This document shows positions 21,145 through 34,143 of a stretch of 49,250 nucleotides of DNA, one piece after another. The first letter of the stretch is position 1; each line of letters begins with the position of its first letter. This DNA comes from Glutinoglossum americanum (Eukaryota > Ascomycota > Geoglossomycetes > Geoglossales > Geoglossaceae): positions 1 to 49,250 of the forward strand of contig JAGHQL010000189.1 in the NCBI GenBank assembly GCA_020080175.1. The letters are read 5' to 3'. A model generated the notes under the pieces. That model did no database searches and was not told where the DNA came from. It saw only the letters and a list, made by a program, of their open reading frames with translations. The position numbers and the translations under genes were made by a program.

Positions 21145-21602
21145 TGGTGTATAACCAATTAGTCATCCCGAAACCACCCGCTCTTTGACCCCAATTGCTT
21201 GAAGCGTAGCCGTTTGTACGTACACGCGGGTGGTTTCGGGGGTTTCCCGATGGGCTCACTCGCTCCCGTCGAATGGCTTCCTCTGGGCTTTAGCCGTTAT
21301 TATTTTGGCGCGGGTTGCAGGGTTTGGGTTTGCTCTGCTCGATCTCACTGCACTTGTTGCTTGATCGTTTGTTTAGCCGGCAGACACGCGTCGCGGGCGG
21401 AATAACGTTTGTGCCTCATACACTTGTGTTCTTTTTGTGGGGATCTACCTTCTTTATTGAGATTAGCGGTCGGGTTTTGACGCCTGGATTCCCTTCCTTG
21501 ACGTGGTCGTTTCATGTCGCAAGTCCGCGCACAGACAGTCACCCGCAGAGTGATGCCCTCCGGAGAAGGATACTGGCGGATGGATGATTGAGCACTGGTT
21601 GG

Positions 21603-21657
21603 GCGATGGTTGAGCGATGGTTGAGCGATGGTTGAGCGATGGTTGAGCGATGGTTGA
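21603..21657. repeat. Tandem repeat, 5 x 11 bp (GCGATGGTTGA)
   Basis: Five exact copies, with degenerate relatives just upstream. The exactness suggests recent slippage. Confidence 0.9.
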
Positions 21658-23363
21658 CTAGAGTGTCTGCGTTTGTCCCAAGCGTGTCGTTCGAGTGGAC
21701 CACTGCGCCCTCAAACTCCAAGTGCAATCCCGCCAAACAAAACCCAGCCTGAACGCCCTCTGGATCTCTCGACGGGATATTCCGCGACTCCTGTTCTTGG
21801 CTGAACCCTCAAGCCCAAACCCGTCTTTCTGACCGAGCTGCCGACACGGACCGAACGCCCAATCATCCCCCCGGCTTCGTCTGCTCCCGGTCCCATCATC
21901 CCGCTACTGTAGGTCAGACTGATCGCGCATTTCCCCCTGATCCGAGGGACTTCGGTACATCCCTCCTCCCTGTTCACTTCTCACCTCATTTTTTCGTTTT
22001 TGTTTTTTCGGCTGCCCGATAGCCAGCTGCCGGGATTGTAAGGTGCGTCTCTGCGTTTCTGCGTTTCTGCGAAAACTGGGGTAGGAGGATCCTGTTGCTA
22101 GGGCGCGATCTTCTGCTTTTGCTCCGTTCTGTTGCAATTTGTTTGCGACGTGGTGGGAGTGGGGGAGTAACTCTAACGTGGATCACTATCTACCATCTAT
22201 ATCGTTCTGCTTGCTGGTTATTGTTGCCTCGGAGATATATAAAGTGGATGTCCGTTCCGTGGAGCTTTTTTGCTCTTTTGATTCCAGCTCTTTTGGCCGT
22301 TCAGCGCAACCCAACATAGCGGCTCAGGGTCGAGGTGGTTTCTTTCGGGCGATTTTCAGATTCTCATGGGGAATCGTAAGCTAAACATGGGTCCCACGCG
22401 CCAAGTCTAGCGTTATTGGTCGAGTGAGAGGAGGACATGGGGAAAGGCCCGTCGTCCCCGCACCCTCGGGCAGCACGCTTGTGCTTCATTACTTCTTTTT
22501 TAATTTGACTAAGAGCTCCGCGCCCGGAGCTTGCAGCATCGTCTCGCCTGGCCGCCGATCTGTTTTTCGAGCACTTTCTTTTTTGGTCGCCCCTGGCGTT
22601 GCTTTTGTTGGTTGGAACAAGGCGACGGGCTTGGAGCTTAGTCTGTCTTGAATGTGTTTTTGTGGTGTCAACCAGGAGACTCGGGGATGTCTATCGGTCC
22701 AACATGCCGGGGTGCACACTGCAAGGTTTGGCCCGGTCCCGGACCACCAGTCCTAACGGCGGCTGCAGCAGGAACATAACTCGAAAAAAGTAAAAACAGC
22801 TAGAAACTAGCGTAGTCTGACCTCGCAAAATCGTTTGATCAGCTTCTAATCGTGAGAAACTGTCAGCACGCCGAGTCTATGGATCCGGGGTATGAGAAAG
22901 GAAAGTTAGATGAGGGTGGTGCTAACTAGGATGGGCCGAGAGGCACCTGTGCGTTCCTCGGTAGCTGCTGCCACTGCATGTGTGAGATCGCAGGCCAATT
23001 ACTTAAGGATACTGAGAACCCCTCCCATTCCATCCGTCAGTCCGGGAGGTCTTGTTATTTTTCCCTTTAGGTCGTTAAGGGCCCCCGCCTCTAGCTCTTC
23101 TTTCTCAAACCTCAGCTGAAACTTTAATCGTTGATTGCTGTGTCGCTCCCGTGCCTCCTCCATCCTCAACCTTGGATCGGAATCGCATAGATACCTTGTG
23201 GTTTCTCCCTCTGCTGCGACACCCTCAGTCTTGGCACGCGAGTGAATTTTGGGACATAGAACACGCGACACCCTCAAGACACGTCAAAGCGGATAGCTCG
23301 TGAGGGTAACCTGAGCGAAATTGCACCTCGCAACTACACTTCTCACATCACCATCATACAACA

Positions 23364-25294
23364 ATGTCTCACAAGGAAAAAGGACAAGTCGAATACGTCG
23401 AGTCGGGTTCCGGCACTGACGAGAAGGATACCAAGGCCAATGGCTTCTACAATGGCGAAGATGGCGGGGTTGCGGGCTATGATCGCGCCTACGAGACAAA
23501 GCTCATGCGGAGGGTGGATTGGCGACTCTTGCCAATTCTGGGAGCCTTGTATGCCATCTCGCTGGTTGATCGGGTTAACGTACGTATCCTTTTCTCCCTT
23601 TGCTCTTCCCTCGCCTTCACCGGGTCAAATGGCTAACGGTCCGCTTCAGATATCCAACGCTCGTGTGGCCGGTATGGGAGTTGATCTTAAACTCAACATC
23701 GGCTCGCGATACTCCATCGTCCTTGTTGTGTTCTTCATCCCGTACTTCCTCTTCGAGGTGAGCATTTCAACAGAACGAAGCTACTACTCTTCCTACGTGG
23801 CCAGTGAGCTGATATGACCTATAGCTACCGTCGAACTTGGTGTTGAGGATGGTCGGTACGGCAAATTGGCTGTCGTTTATTGCTTTTGCTTGGGGAACGG
23901 TCATGTTGGGACAGGGGTTCGTCAAAAACTACCAAGCCCTAGCGGTCTGCCGTACACTGTTGGGTTTCTTCGAGGCTGGTTAGTTGATGTCGCACCCTCT
24001 CCAATAGGCTGGCGAAGAGGAATATCTGCTAATTTTCCAACAATTAGGCTTCTTCCCAGGATGCGTGTATCTCGTGTCTTGTTGGTATGTGAGATATGAG
24101 GTTCAGAAGCGGTAAGTTACCTACTCAATATCGCCTGGCCAACACATGGGGCTGAACAGGGATCGTGTGCCTACAGTCTAGCCGCATTTTATCTCTTCTC
24201 TGTCCTCGTAGGAGGGTTCTCCAATATCTTGGCATTCGCCTTGATGCATATTAAGGCTGGTGGCCTGCATGGATGGCGGTGGATCTTCGTGAGTTTCCTC
24301 TCTACCTCAGTGACACTTGTATACTAAGTGCTGATTGGGCGGATAAAAAATAGATCGTCGAAGGTCTCATTACCCAGGTTATCGCCATGCTCGCTTGGTT
24401 CGCCATCATCGACTTTCCCGACAAGGCACACAAAAAGAACAATTTCATCAGCGCTGAGGATGCCGAGTTTATCAAGAGAAGGATTAATGACGATCGTGGA
24501 GATGCCGTGCCGGATATGTTGACGTTGAAGAAGCTGGGAATACACCTCTTGGACTGGAAGCTTTGGTCATTGTACGATTCTTCCCGTCATGGCCAATACC
24601 TCTTTGAAGCGACTTGTTGACTTACTGGACTATAGCGCTTTCATGTTCATGTCTACAACCATGCCAGCGTATGCTTTTGCGTACTTCGTCCCCGTCATCA
24701 TCAAGGTATGATATCCGTCCAAAACATATCCCAAAGGACGGAGCTGACATGCGGATTCTTCAGGGTATGGGCTACAGCGCCGGCAAGGCTAACATTCTCT
24801 CTGCACCTCCGGTTATCTCTGCTGTCGCTAGCGCCTTCACATTTGCCTGGATTGGCGACAAGTATCGTATGCGCGGGCCCATCATTGCAATCCAAGCCCT
24901 CATCGTAATCACTGGTCTCATGATTACTGCCTACCACAAGAACAACGGTGTGCGCTACTTCGGGATATTCCTTGGATATGCTGGGTGCCAGGGCAATATC
25001 CCCGCCATCTTGGCCTACCAATCTAACAACATCCGCTACCAGTCCAAGCGTGCCGTGGGCAGTGCCCTCCAGATTGGGTTCGGCGCCATTGGTGGCATCA
25101 TCGCCTCAACCACATTCCGCGAAAAAGATGCACCTAGGTACATCAATGGTCTGTGGGTTACGGCTGGTTTGCAATTTCTGATCCTCTTGATTCTTTCCTG
25201 CAACACCATTTACTTCTACCGCCAGAACAAGAAGGTTGACACGGGTGAATTAACGGAGCTTGAAGGCCAGCCCGGCTTTAAATACACGATATAG
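23364..25294 (+). CDS. MFS transporter, anion:cation symporter (DAL5/TNA1-like) family
   Basis: Plasma-membrane proton-coupled carrier of small organic anions; family members carry allantoate, nicotinate, pantothenate and similar substrates, and the substrate here is not predictable. Eight exons (23364-23579, 23650-23757, 23825-23978, 24048-24111, 24177-24288, 24354-24571, 24636-24705, 24764-25294) join in phase to 490 residues, the normal size. Visible features: a ~45-residue cytosolic N terminus, the first membrane segment RLLPILGALYAISLVDRVN followed by ISNARVAGMG (the family's DR-N-GNA motif), NLVLR after the second segment, and CRTLLGFFEAGFFPGCVYL. The central loop contains FPDKAHKKNNFISAEDAEFI, and the C-terminal half carries GNIPAILAYQSNNIRYQSKR and AVGSALQIGFGAIGGIIAS. 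About 12 membrane spans are expected. The start has a good context (ACAACAATG). All splice sites are canonical. Confidence 0.93.
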
Positions 25295-28200
25295 AGGTGT
25301 GCAACCTCTCGCAAATTGGTGAGGGTGTGGGGATGACCAGTGAATGATTCTTTTCATTGTATTATCTTTCCTCTATTCGAAGGCCAGAGGCAAAACACTC
25401 GGATACCTATTTTCCGATTTATCTGCCCATACTCCTGTATTTCATTCTCCATGGGGGTAGCTAGTGCTCTAGATAGTTACAGCGATCGCATCGCTTTATA
25501 CGAGGGCGATGATATTAATAGTTTGAACTACTTATCGTGCAGCGTAAATACTTGGAAACTAGGATGGGCTTATATCGCGAGATATGTGTGGATATTCACC
25601 GCCCGCCGAAGGTTGAATCTTCTAGGGGCCTAACGGAACAAAGACGTGCTTTAACTTCACTTGAATTGTGAAATCTCTGGGCCTCAGACTGACTAGCAAA
25701 TGGCGATCACAGCAGCGGATAGAACCCACCCTCCAGAATAGAAGAGGACGATTCCTAGATGCCTGGTCGCCACGGGACGGTCCCGGCGGAAGGCGTGCGT
25801 AAGCCCAGCGGCATACGCAACGACGGAAGGTCTCAAAAGCTACCGCGCCGAGTATATGCCGACATATTTTTAAGCTCGGCATCTTTCCTGGGCAGAGCTC
25901 ATTCCGGAACCCTGCTATTCGGGTATTGCAATGGCGGAGAGACCAACCGGATGTGGAGATATGGTAAAAGGCAAGTTGTTTTATATTTTTTGGTCTTGAC
26001 ATGACTGGGGGAGCTTGGCCAGAGCCCTGGGGACAATAGTATGGCTGGTAGTTGCGCCGGATGTCCCTTGAGTGTTGAACCTGTCTTGGATAGGGTGAAA
26101 CTCTAGTTATTCCGATCAAAACGTATCCCAGCATCTGTTGAAAGCCATCGATGTTAAACAGAAGTACGGCACAAGGATGGAGTAGGTACGGAATGAGTAT
26201 TTGGTATGGCCATTCTCTTTTTGATTGATTAAGGTTATGTACAAAGCGAGGAGGAGAATAGGTATTAGATCTGCAACCGTTAACACTACGTGATCCACCT
26301 AGGACTAGGCCTCGATATGGTGGCCGTGTTGTCAGAGATGCCTCCGGGATGCATACCTTCAACAATTGAGGTGGCCATTGTTGGATGGTCTAGGTGTTAA
26401 CACCTGGGCAACGTCTTGGCCTTGGTGTTAAGACCATCTCTCTTTTAGTGGCCTATCATATACGCAACTAGTATCCCAGCTCCTCACTGCATCTTCACCA
26501 CTCTATCTTCTCGTTTGGAGCCTTCTCCATCAAAAGAATCGTGACCGTTTAGTTGTGGGTTTGACGTGACGCCATTGAGCTTCCTTGCTCCCTACCTTGG
26601 ACTTAATAGCTATGTTTTCGGTGTCTGAATGGGTAGGAGGCTGTCGTAATGCCGTTAAGTGGGATAACTGTTGGGTTCCGGGATGGGTATACCCCGTTTT
26701 GGTTTTTGCTAAGCTACTCCTGGGTTAAAAACAGAAACTGTTATGGAGAGAGCTTTGGGAAAATCTACCCTGTGGGGGAACTTAGCCATAGGAAGCACTC
26801 AAATAAATCCTTGGCTCGATATCTCGATACAGGAGCTTCCAAAGAGGTTTAATCTAGTTCCTCGAAGGGCTAGAAGGCTGCTGTGATGTAACGGGAGGGC
26901 CGGCCCAACTGATCTTCAGGGCACTGCAGCTTTACCCTACTGAGTCCTCCGTTTGGCAAGGGTTGAAAACAGCATCCTGAGTGCGAGATCTAGGCAGCTT
27001 GTGCTCGCTCATACTGGCTCTCGTGGTGCAGGAGAGAGAGAGGGGGGTGCAACGATATTAACGCCGTTCTGAAAGGTCATCAGAGTTATCAGTTGTTGAA
27101 TAGGTATACAACCCTCTAGCGGGCCTGGCGCACATGGGTTCAACTGCTGATTTGTGTCTGTTCCGTGGCTTTTAGCAACCTGTTCGCACAGCTGGAGAAT
27201 TAAAGCATTAGTTTGAGCAGCCCAAATACCGCATCCAAATATTCGAATGATTATCCGCCTTGTGGGCTTACCGTTTCTCGCTACTATCTGTAAAACTGCC
27301 ATTTGGCTTAGATAATCAATTGGTTTAATCTTAGGAGTGCTTTCTCGAATTATTCGGCTCTTCGCGAGCCCCGTTACCGCCATATCCCCATTTTAGGACC
27401 ACGCTGTTTCCTGGTGTGATCATACCTTCTCAAGTGCTGCAGCTACGCCCCCAATCTACACCAAGCTTCATTTCTACGTCTCAGAGCGCAGTGGAACCTT
27501 TGTCGAACGAACCGATCAATACTGTGTGGAACAGGTAAGGTCAATGCATGATTTCGAACACTGCCCGTGTTGTTGGAGACTAACTGGTGAGTGAATAGGA
27601 ACATGGGTTGTTAGTGCCAACATCAGTCGTGTTAATACATGTACCATGCAGGTTAACGCCGTGCCGGGGCGCACATTTTATACCAACCCTGGCGTGCCCT
27701 ATTGTCGCATCACAGCGACTCATCCCCAACCCCCTTCTCCGTCACCTATGGTTATTATCTGGGCCTCAACTACTGCTCGCTCTACAATCAGGTATCCTGC
27801 CTTACTCCTTTCCGTCATCGCGAATCCTCGCCGCCGTACGTCATGGAGTGGTACCTATGCAGATTAGCAATCATTCGACATCTCTTCTTTGAAGCCCTCT
27901 TGGTATCGCTAGAAAGATGCCCTCAATCACGCATTCGCCCCTGGGTCCAGTTGTGTAATCGAATGTCCGACCGCAGCGCGACATTTCCATCTTGAAGGTC
28001 TATCCATTTGCTATCTCACTCTTACAAAGTTAGAACTCTAGTTTGAGCGGCCCGTCACTACAAGAGACCGGGCGGCCGTCATCCAGGGGAAACTCGGATG
28101 CTCAGAAGGTATTAGCAAAGCTTTAGTTTGAACGGTTTAGTTCAGACCCCTGAGCTGGACACTGAGCGGTTGGGAAACGAGCGTCTAGGGCCACTCTTGA

Positions 28201-31178
28201 TATTGGATGTTCGGAGCTTCCCAACCCGGAACTTGCCCTGCCCTGGTTTGCATTGGAATTTATGACAGCCGGCTGCCCTTTCATATCTAGACGCTACCAG
28301 CATGTCCTATTGTAAGTTAACCGAGCGACTACATTACTTGTTGAAACACATAGGGAATTAACTAGACCATATAGACGTGGAGGGCTGGAGGCCCTCCACC
28401 GGAGGTTCCCTAATAGGCAAATCCGAGGCATTTGCTATTAGAATACGAGTATGAGTAGCTGAACTAAGACAATGCCGGTAGCTATTTTCAACGTATCGTC
28501 GTGATAGAAGCATGGCTAATTTGTTGCGATATAGGCTAAGGAATGGGTGCCTGAACGCTAGAAAAATATACTCGGATACTATAACCCGACCGCCCAACCC
28601 AAAGCGCTAGATTACAAGGCGTTCCCGGAGTTGTGCATGCTGGGGGGGCCTATAACTACAGGCGTTCCCTCGAGATCTGTTCCGGGAGAACATGTATCCT
28701 GTTGCTACTGGGCACACCCCAAGGGGCAGCCACTGCGTCGGCGCAGATGCTCAGTAATCGTGAGAAAATGAATGCGGGTTGGATTCCGAAGACGGTAAAG
28801 AGCTCCTGGAAATCGCGCGCTGCTGAGCAGTACCTCGAGCAACGGAAGCACTGGCACTAGGCAGCCACGGCGGACCTGACGTCCCTTGCCAAACGTGCAA
28901 GGTGAATATGTTTGGCGCTAGTTAGTGCTTTAGCATAAGGGTGGAGGATTTAGCGGTTTGGCTTCACACTTGAACAGCCTATTGGCAAACAGGAACCCTC
29001 CCTCAAGCCCCTATTTGCTATACCGCCGAAGTTAGGCCGGCTACTATGGCCCACATAGCCGTTGGGGCTTGACTACCGGCGTTTCTCCAGACAGTAGGAC
29101 TTCAATATCGACTTACGGTCAAACGAGACTGCCCAGAGGAACCCGGCATTTTATGATGTTCCAGCACTCGCCTCGAGTCCACGGGTGGCTGAGGGGACAT
29201 GGTCTCCATAGGGATGTTTTCCATCTCCCTACGGAGACTCGCCACACCACCATTCTATTCGAAGTGGGGTGGTTTCTGCTGTTATGTCTAGAGATTGGTA
29301 GAGTTCGATATACTTGCCAAGCAAACTCGGTGGGTTCCTTGTGGGGGTATATGGGAGCATGATATATGAAGCACGACACTCCTGTTGCCTTGGTGCCGTC
29401 CTCGTGGCGGGGGCAATGCCACTAGTCCCTGTCAGTGCCGCACGTGGGATCTCACCAACTCATTTCATTTCGTGAGCCGCGTTTATGATTCATGCGGATC
29501 CGGTTCATCCATATGGTTCGGAGGCTGCTGGTTTCGGCCATGTTATCGGCGTCTAGGAGCATAAGAGGACTCCCAGATCTGTGATTCTTTCATAGCCTCA
29601 ATTCTATTCGTTCTAGTTGGCCTACTATTCTATATGCGTTGAGTTTAACATGACACCGTTGATATTATCCCTAGTTCCTCTTTCAAGCCATAACCTCCAA
29701 GAGCTCCTAGGTGGTTAAACCCTCTGGGGTGCTAGATATCTACTAATTTATAGGGTTTCCGCTGCTTAGATTTGCAACGAGTCCTTAGCCCAATGGCAGT
29801 GGGGGAAATAAGTAATATAGCCGATTCTAGTTACGATACTTAGCTAACTTTTGGCCATGTAGAACAAATACCCCCTCTGCAGCGAGCCAGATGGTTGTGG
29901 AGGTCTGTGGTCAGCCTGGTGTTGGAAGCAACGGCGCGGGTGAGGGCTAGTACTCTTACTCGTTACACGGCAGCCAGTATTGCATGGCCTTGGCCAACTC
30001 ACACGCACACACTCCTTGCGATTGTCTTTGTAACTAATGATTAATTGGTTCGACCTACTGCCCCACTAACTAACCCCTCATTCGTCCGTCTATTCGTCCT
30101 GATCCACACTAGATTAATGGTTACTCAGCCGAACGCTGAGGCTGCGGCATAATCGCTGTGTGGACCTTCCAGCTTAGTTTCGGTTTGCTCACTAGACTCG
30201 ATACTGATTTAGCTCGAACTCTAAGCTGGCCCTGACCAGGGTTGAGGGATCTAGATTCCAAATGTGTGCGTGAGGACTTTATCTCTCTATAGGTAATGGC
30301 TGCAATTGCGGAGAACTTGTGCCCCGTTATAGACGGATGCCCTTGCAAATAGGCGCGAAACGGGCCAACTACCTGCAGCGTTCCTAAACTTTATTTGCGC
30401 ATAGGGACGGCGAAAGAGGGGAAGAGAAGGGCACGCAAATAGGCATTCTCAGCACAGCCGAGACTGGTGTTATGGCTAAGGCGATGTGCAGTTCTAGCTA
30501 TAAGGCCGTAGAGTACATCAGTAGAGTGTAGTTTGCCCTCAGCATGTTTCCACATACTAGCTATTTGCTTACCCAGCTATATGTGCCCAAGGCGTGTACG
30601 TATAAAGTGTAGTAGGTGGGGAGGAGACTATACTGGTGGCTTAGAGGCGTATCCGGTCCGAATGGTTAAGTAGTCTGCTTTCCGTTTCTTGATCGAGTAT
30701 TAGGAGCAGCCTCAAGCATCTCACAGAGATGGTTAGCCCTAATGTAGCTAGCGACTAGGTACTGTGGAGGATATTTTTATGCCTGTGAATCGGTACGCTT
30801 ATGTAGGCTTTATCCCGGCCACACCGTACGGTAGTGGGCCTGTTAGGGTAGCTTTGATGAAGGCTTGATCTCATTTAAAACCACTATGGGTCTATCTATT
30901 GGCTGGGCTTTAGCTCCCTCGATTCCTGATACGTCTTTCGAACGATTGATCTTGCAGACATTTGGTGGTTGTGCTTGACTCCTTAGGCTTCTCTACACGG
31001 AGCGGCGCAGAGCGGTGGGGCAGTAGGCACGTAGGGTAACAATACTAGCTACGGATGGAATGTTTAATTGGCCTTTGTGGATTGAGAAGTTTTGCCTGTG
31101 CACCGCCATGTAACAGCAGATATAGGGCTAGCCCCACCAACCCCCCCCGCCCCCCCCCCAAAAAAAAAGCTTAGTCTA
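25295..31178. other. 5.9-kb gene-poor region
   Basis: I find no complete gene. A minus-strand stretch at 26116-26298 is hydrophobic and protein-like (DLIPILLLALYITLINQ), perhaps the relic of a membrane protein. A plus-strand stretch near 27702-27995 reads VTYGYYLGLNYCSLYNQ and might be an exon of a lost gene. Around 26385-26460 is a short palindromic pair (GGTGTTAACACC, then GGTGTTAAGACC). Otherwise nothing. Confidence 0.4.
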
Positions 31179-32068
31179 GAGTCTGGGATGGCGATGTGAC
31201 CGAGGTGACAATGTGACCAACATTTCGCGACCACATCAGCCATCATGATAAGAAAACGAAGTACCGAATACATCGAGACCAAAGCTCAAATCGCCCAATC
31301 ACTTAATGCATAAAGAAAAATGAAGTTAAGACAGTTAATGCTGCTAGTGTCAAGTTTGGTGTATCGCATAAGATATTAGGACGGCGTCTGAATGGAGTAC
31401 TGTGGAGGCGATTCCTATGCCGTGGAAGTGGTAGTTTGTTAGCTAGTTATTGGTCATTCTCTTGGCAGGGGCAGCTTACCTACCGCACTCACGACCTGCT
31501 TGACACAATCGTCCTTCTACCTGCCAGACGAACTTATACCACCACAGTACCCAACTATGCGGGAGGTCATGAATCAAGTTAATCACTTTCGCAAGCTAAA
31601 GAGAGGGCTTTATTATTATAGTGCAAGTGTTTGTCTGCTGGTGGATATCCAGTTTGTCATTAAGTAATAGGAGAGATGACTTGGGAAATCTCGACGTGTT
31701 AGGCCGCGTCCAACGATACAGACGGAATGGAGGCTGTGACTCCACTACCAACCAGTCAGAACTGGATAAGGTACTTTGTTAAGCGATATCTTGACCTTCA
31801 AACTATCTGCAGTGCCAGAATATATCTTAATTGATGGACAGACACAACACTAGAAGCAATCAACAAGCGGTTCTATGAATACCAAGAAACACCCTAGAAA
31901 GCAAAGAGCCATTAGCACCCTCTCAGGCGAGTCAGATAAATCTTTAGAAAGCTCTACAGCAAGTGGAAGCGACGTTTGGAGCGTATTGCACTCTCGCAGT
32001 GCTGATGTGGTGGTGGACACGAATTATCGGCCACATCGCCACCTCGGTCACATCGCCACCCTGGACCC
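31179..32068 (+). mobile_element. pogo-family (Fot1/Tc5-like) DNA transposon relic
   Basis: Bounded by TA at 31177-31178 and 32069-32070. The terminal inverted repeats align without gaps at the ends: GAGTCTGGGATGGCGATGTG on the left and GGGTCCAGGGTGGCGATGTG on the right (read inward), differing only by transitions; similarity continues to a shared CCACATCAGC about 60 bp in. Length is 890 bp, well short of a full pogo element (usually near 2 kb), so much of the transposase gene has been deleted. Confidence 0.8.
31245..31394 (+). pseudogene. N-terminal fragment of a pogo-type transposase (psq-type helix-turn-helix)
   Basis: From the ATG at 31245 the frame reads MIRKRSTEYIETKAQIAQSL, a TAA at 31311-31313 (explicable as CAA to TAA), then NAASVKFGVSHKILGRRL, the typical DNA-binding helix of pogo/Tc5 transposases that precedes the CENP-B-like domain. 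Downstream to ~32000 the coding sense fades. A basic, Ser-rich open stretch at 31875-32080 may be the old C-terminal end. No DDE catalytic domain is recognisable, so the relic is not autonomous. Confidence 0.75.
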
Positions 32069-34143
32069 TAGCGTTGTTATTTGTTTTTGTCGGAATTCTG
32101 TGAAAGAGCTGTTTGGCGTTGAGTTTTAGGGGTCCATGCCTTGAAGCTGGGAAGGGAATGAGTAATGGAATGAGTTTGTTTGCTACCGGGTGGGCGGTAA
32201 GCGTTGTAGTAGCGGTGACAGTTTAAGATGGAGTCGTGAGAGAACAACGCAATAACTATGCTAGTTAGTATAACAATTACTGGTCTTGGTGTGGGCTTCT
32301 GCAACGATATGGGTGAAATATGATACGAGGGAATTCATGGGACATGTCCCAGAGTCACACCTGATCGAGTCGATTATCACGGTAGAAGGTATAGCTGTGA
32401 TAGCCTAATTGGAGGGGTTGGTAGTACTGGTTAGGCCATTGGATTGCCTACGTTTTTGTGAAAATATTGGCATCGCTTCACCAGAGGGGGATAAAGGCTC
32501 GGAAGCTTCCGCTCTACAGCGGCCTACATACATTCGCCCTCCGGGAAGTAACTGATCTGGTTCAACACGGAAAGTCTTAGGTGCAGCTATTGTGAGTTAT
32601 TTCGCGAACCGGATCCATAGGACCGGCTCGTTTTCTTTACGTACTTTATGTGTTATAAAAATGGAGAGGAGGCCCTGCAATTTTGTTAAAGATGCTCCGG
32701 CGGGCCCTGATTAATTTTCTATAGTTAGGTTCACTCAAGCCATATAGAGTCTACCTGTACAGAATCACTGCCTGCAAGAGAGAATACGATATCGCAATTA
32801 TAACACCCAAGAAGATAAAAGCGGCGGTTGGCTCGTTATATGCGTCTCCTGCTGATCCTTTGGTGAAGCGCCGAGCCTAACACTAGAAGCCAATATAGCA
32901 CACCCCGCATAGATAGATAATATGCCCGTGTGCCAACCCTCTGGGAGGAACAACTCTGGACTACCCCTTTCATTTTTTCGCCCAATCTCATCCATGAGGC
33001 AATCATCGAATAGGCGACCTCCGGCGTCTCTGCTGCCCGGATGTACCTCCGGATGGCATGAATGTGTTAACCCCACTGACCCCACAGTTTCAACAGGTCA
33101 AGTTGTAGGTCCGAGATTGCCCGGGACCTGGGGTAGTACCCCTGTCTAGAAATTCTAATTTCGCCCGAGGCATGACGTAAAAACCTCGTCTCGAAATGCG
33201 GCTTTTTTCAGATATATTAGGGGCCGCAGGAGTTTGCGTTGAGGTTTCCCTTATACAAAGGCGGCCTGAGGAAAAATTTCAAGCGTGTCGGGGCTATGAC
33301 TTTTGCTTGTAACTTTTGCCAGCCCCTTCCCTTTTCGGCTTTGCCAAGGGAGACCGTATCAGAACCTCAGTTGGCATAACCGTCAGGGTCCAAGAGTTTG
33401 ATGGGAAAGGTAGAGCTTAATCGTAGAAGATGAAGGAGCGGCAGGATACGGCGCTGGTGTCAAGCGTGATGCTTGCTGGGAAGTGGAATGGAACGAATTC
33501 GCCCAGACGGGCAGAAAGAGCAACCCTGTTGTGGGGAAAAAAAAACCACGTGTCTGACCCATGTATCGAGCCATGCATTCTACTTGCTGAGGTTACCCTG
33601 CCAAACCGTTGGATCAAATCTGTGCTCACAGCACTGCGTCTGGAATTAGCCTTGATCCAAGCGACTGGGCCTCCAGATCTGTGTGATATTGTCATCGCAA
33701 GTATAGCTATCTCTTGGCAAACCATACGCATGTTCTGAGGCAAACTTAAAACGGCTGAGGAAAGTCACCTAGCTTCTGGGAACCCCAGGTTGACCATCTA
33801 GATTTTAACCACACTGGCTGCTATCTCTAATTTGCCTTTCTATAGTTTGTACGTATTAGGGCAGGTACACTAGGTGCGTCCCATGTTCGATATGTACAAA
33901 GATGATGTTACAGTTTGGAGCCCAATCGAAGTCAGGGTAGCCCCTAGAGGATGCGAATGCGTAGGAGCTTCACCTCCCTCCTCTCTTTAGTCCACGTCAG
34001 TATTTGAAATCAGCATTTCTCTATAGCCCCCCTTATTGCCGGTTGAAAATGCCCAGTTGCTATGCTTCTGAAATAGACCAACTTCCGCCGCAGTATATTC
34101 CTGTACTGAGACTTTCAGCAGTACAAAAGAATATAACCCCCCC
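32069..34143. other. Intergenic region between the pogo relic and the MCT-like gene
   Basis: No complete gene. The minus-strand stretch 32798-33085 reads PEGWHTGILSIYAGCAILAS, weakly like the start of fungal DUF6536 membrane proteins; it may be a remnant. Nothing else is recognised. Confidence 0.35.

Larger units (their letters stand above)
17588..23363. other. 5.8-kb intergenic region between divergent hxB and transporter genes
   Basis: It should contain the promoters of both flanking genes at its ends. I recognise no complete gene. Three short tandem arrays lie in it (18463-18495, 21093-21144, 21603-21657). A T-tract is present at ~20261-20271. A charged minus-strand open stretch at 22999-23240 (ARERHSNQRLKFQLRFEKEE) looks protein-like, but I see no gene structure around it. 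Confidence 0.4.
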
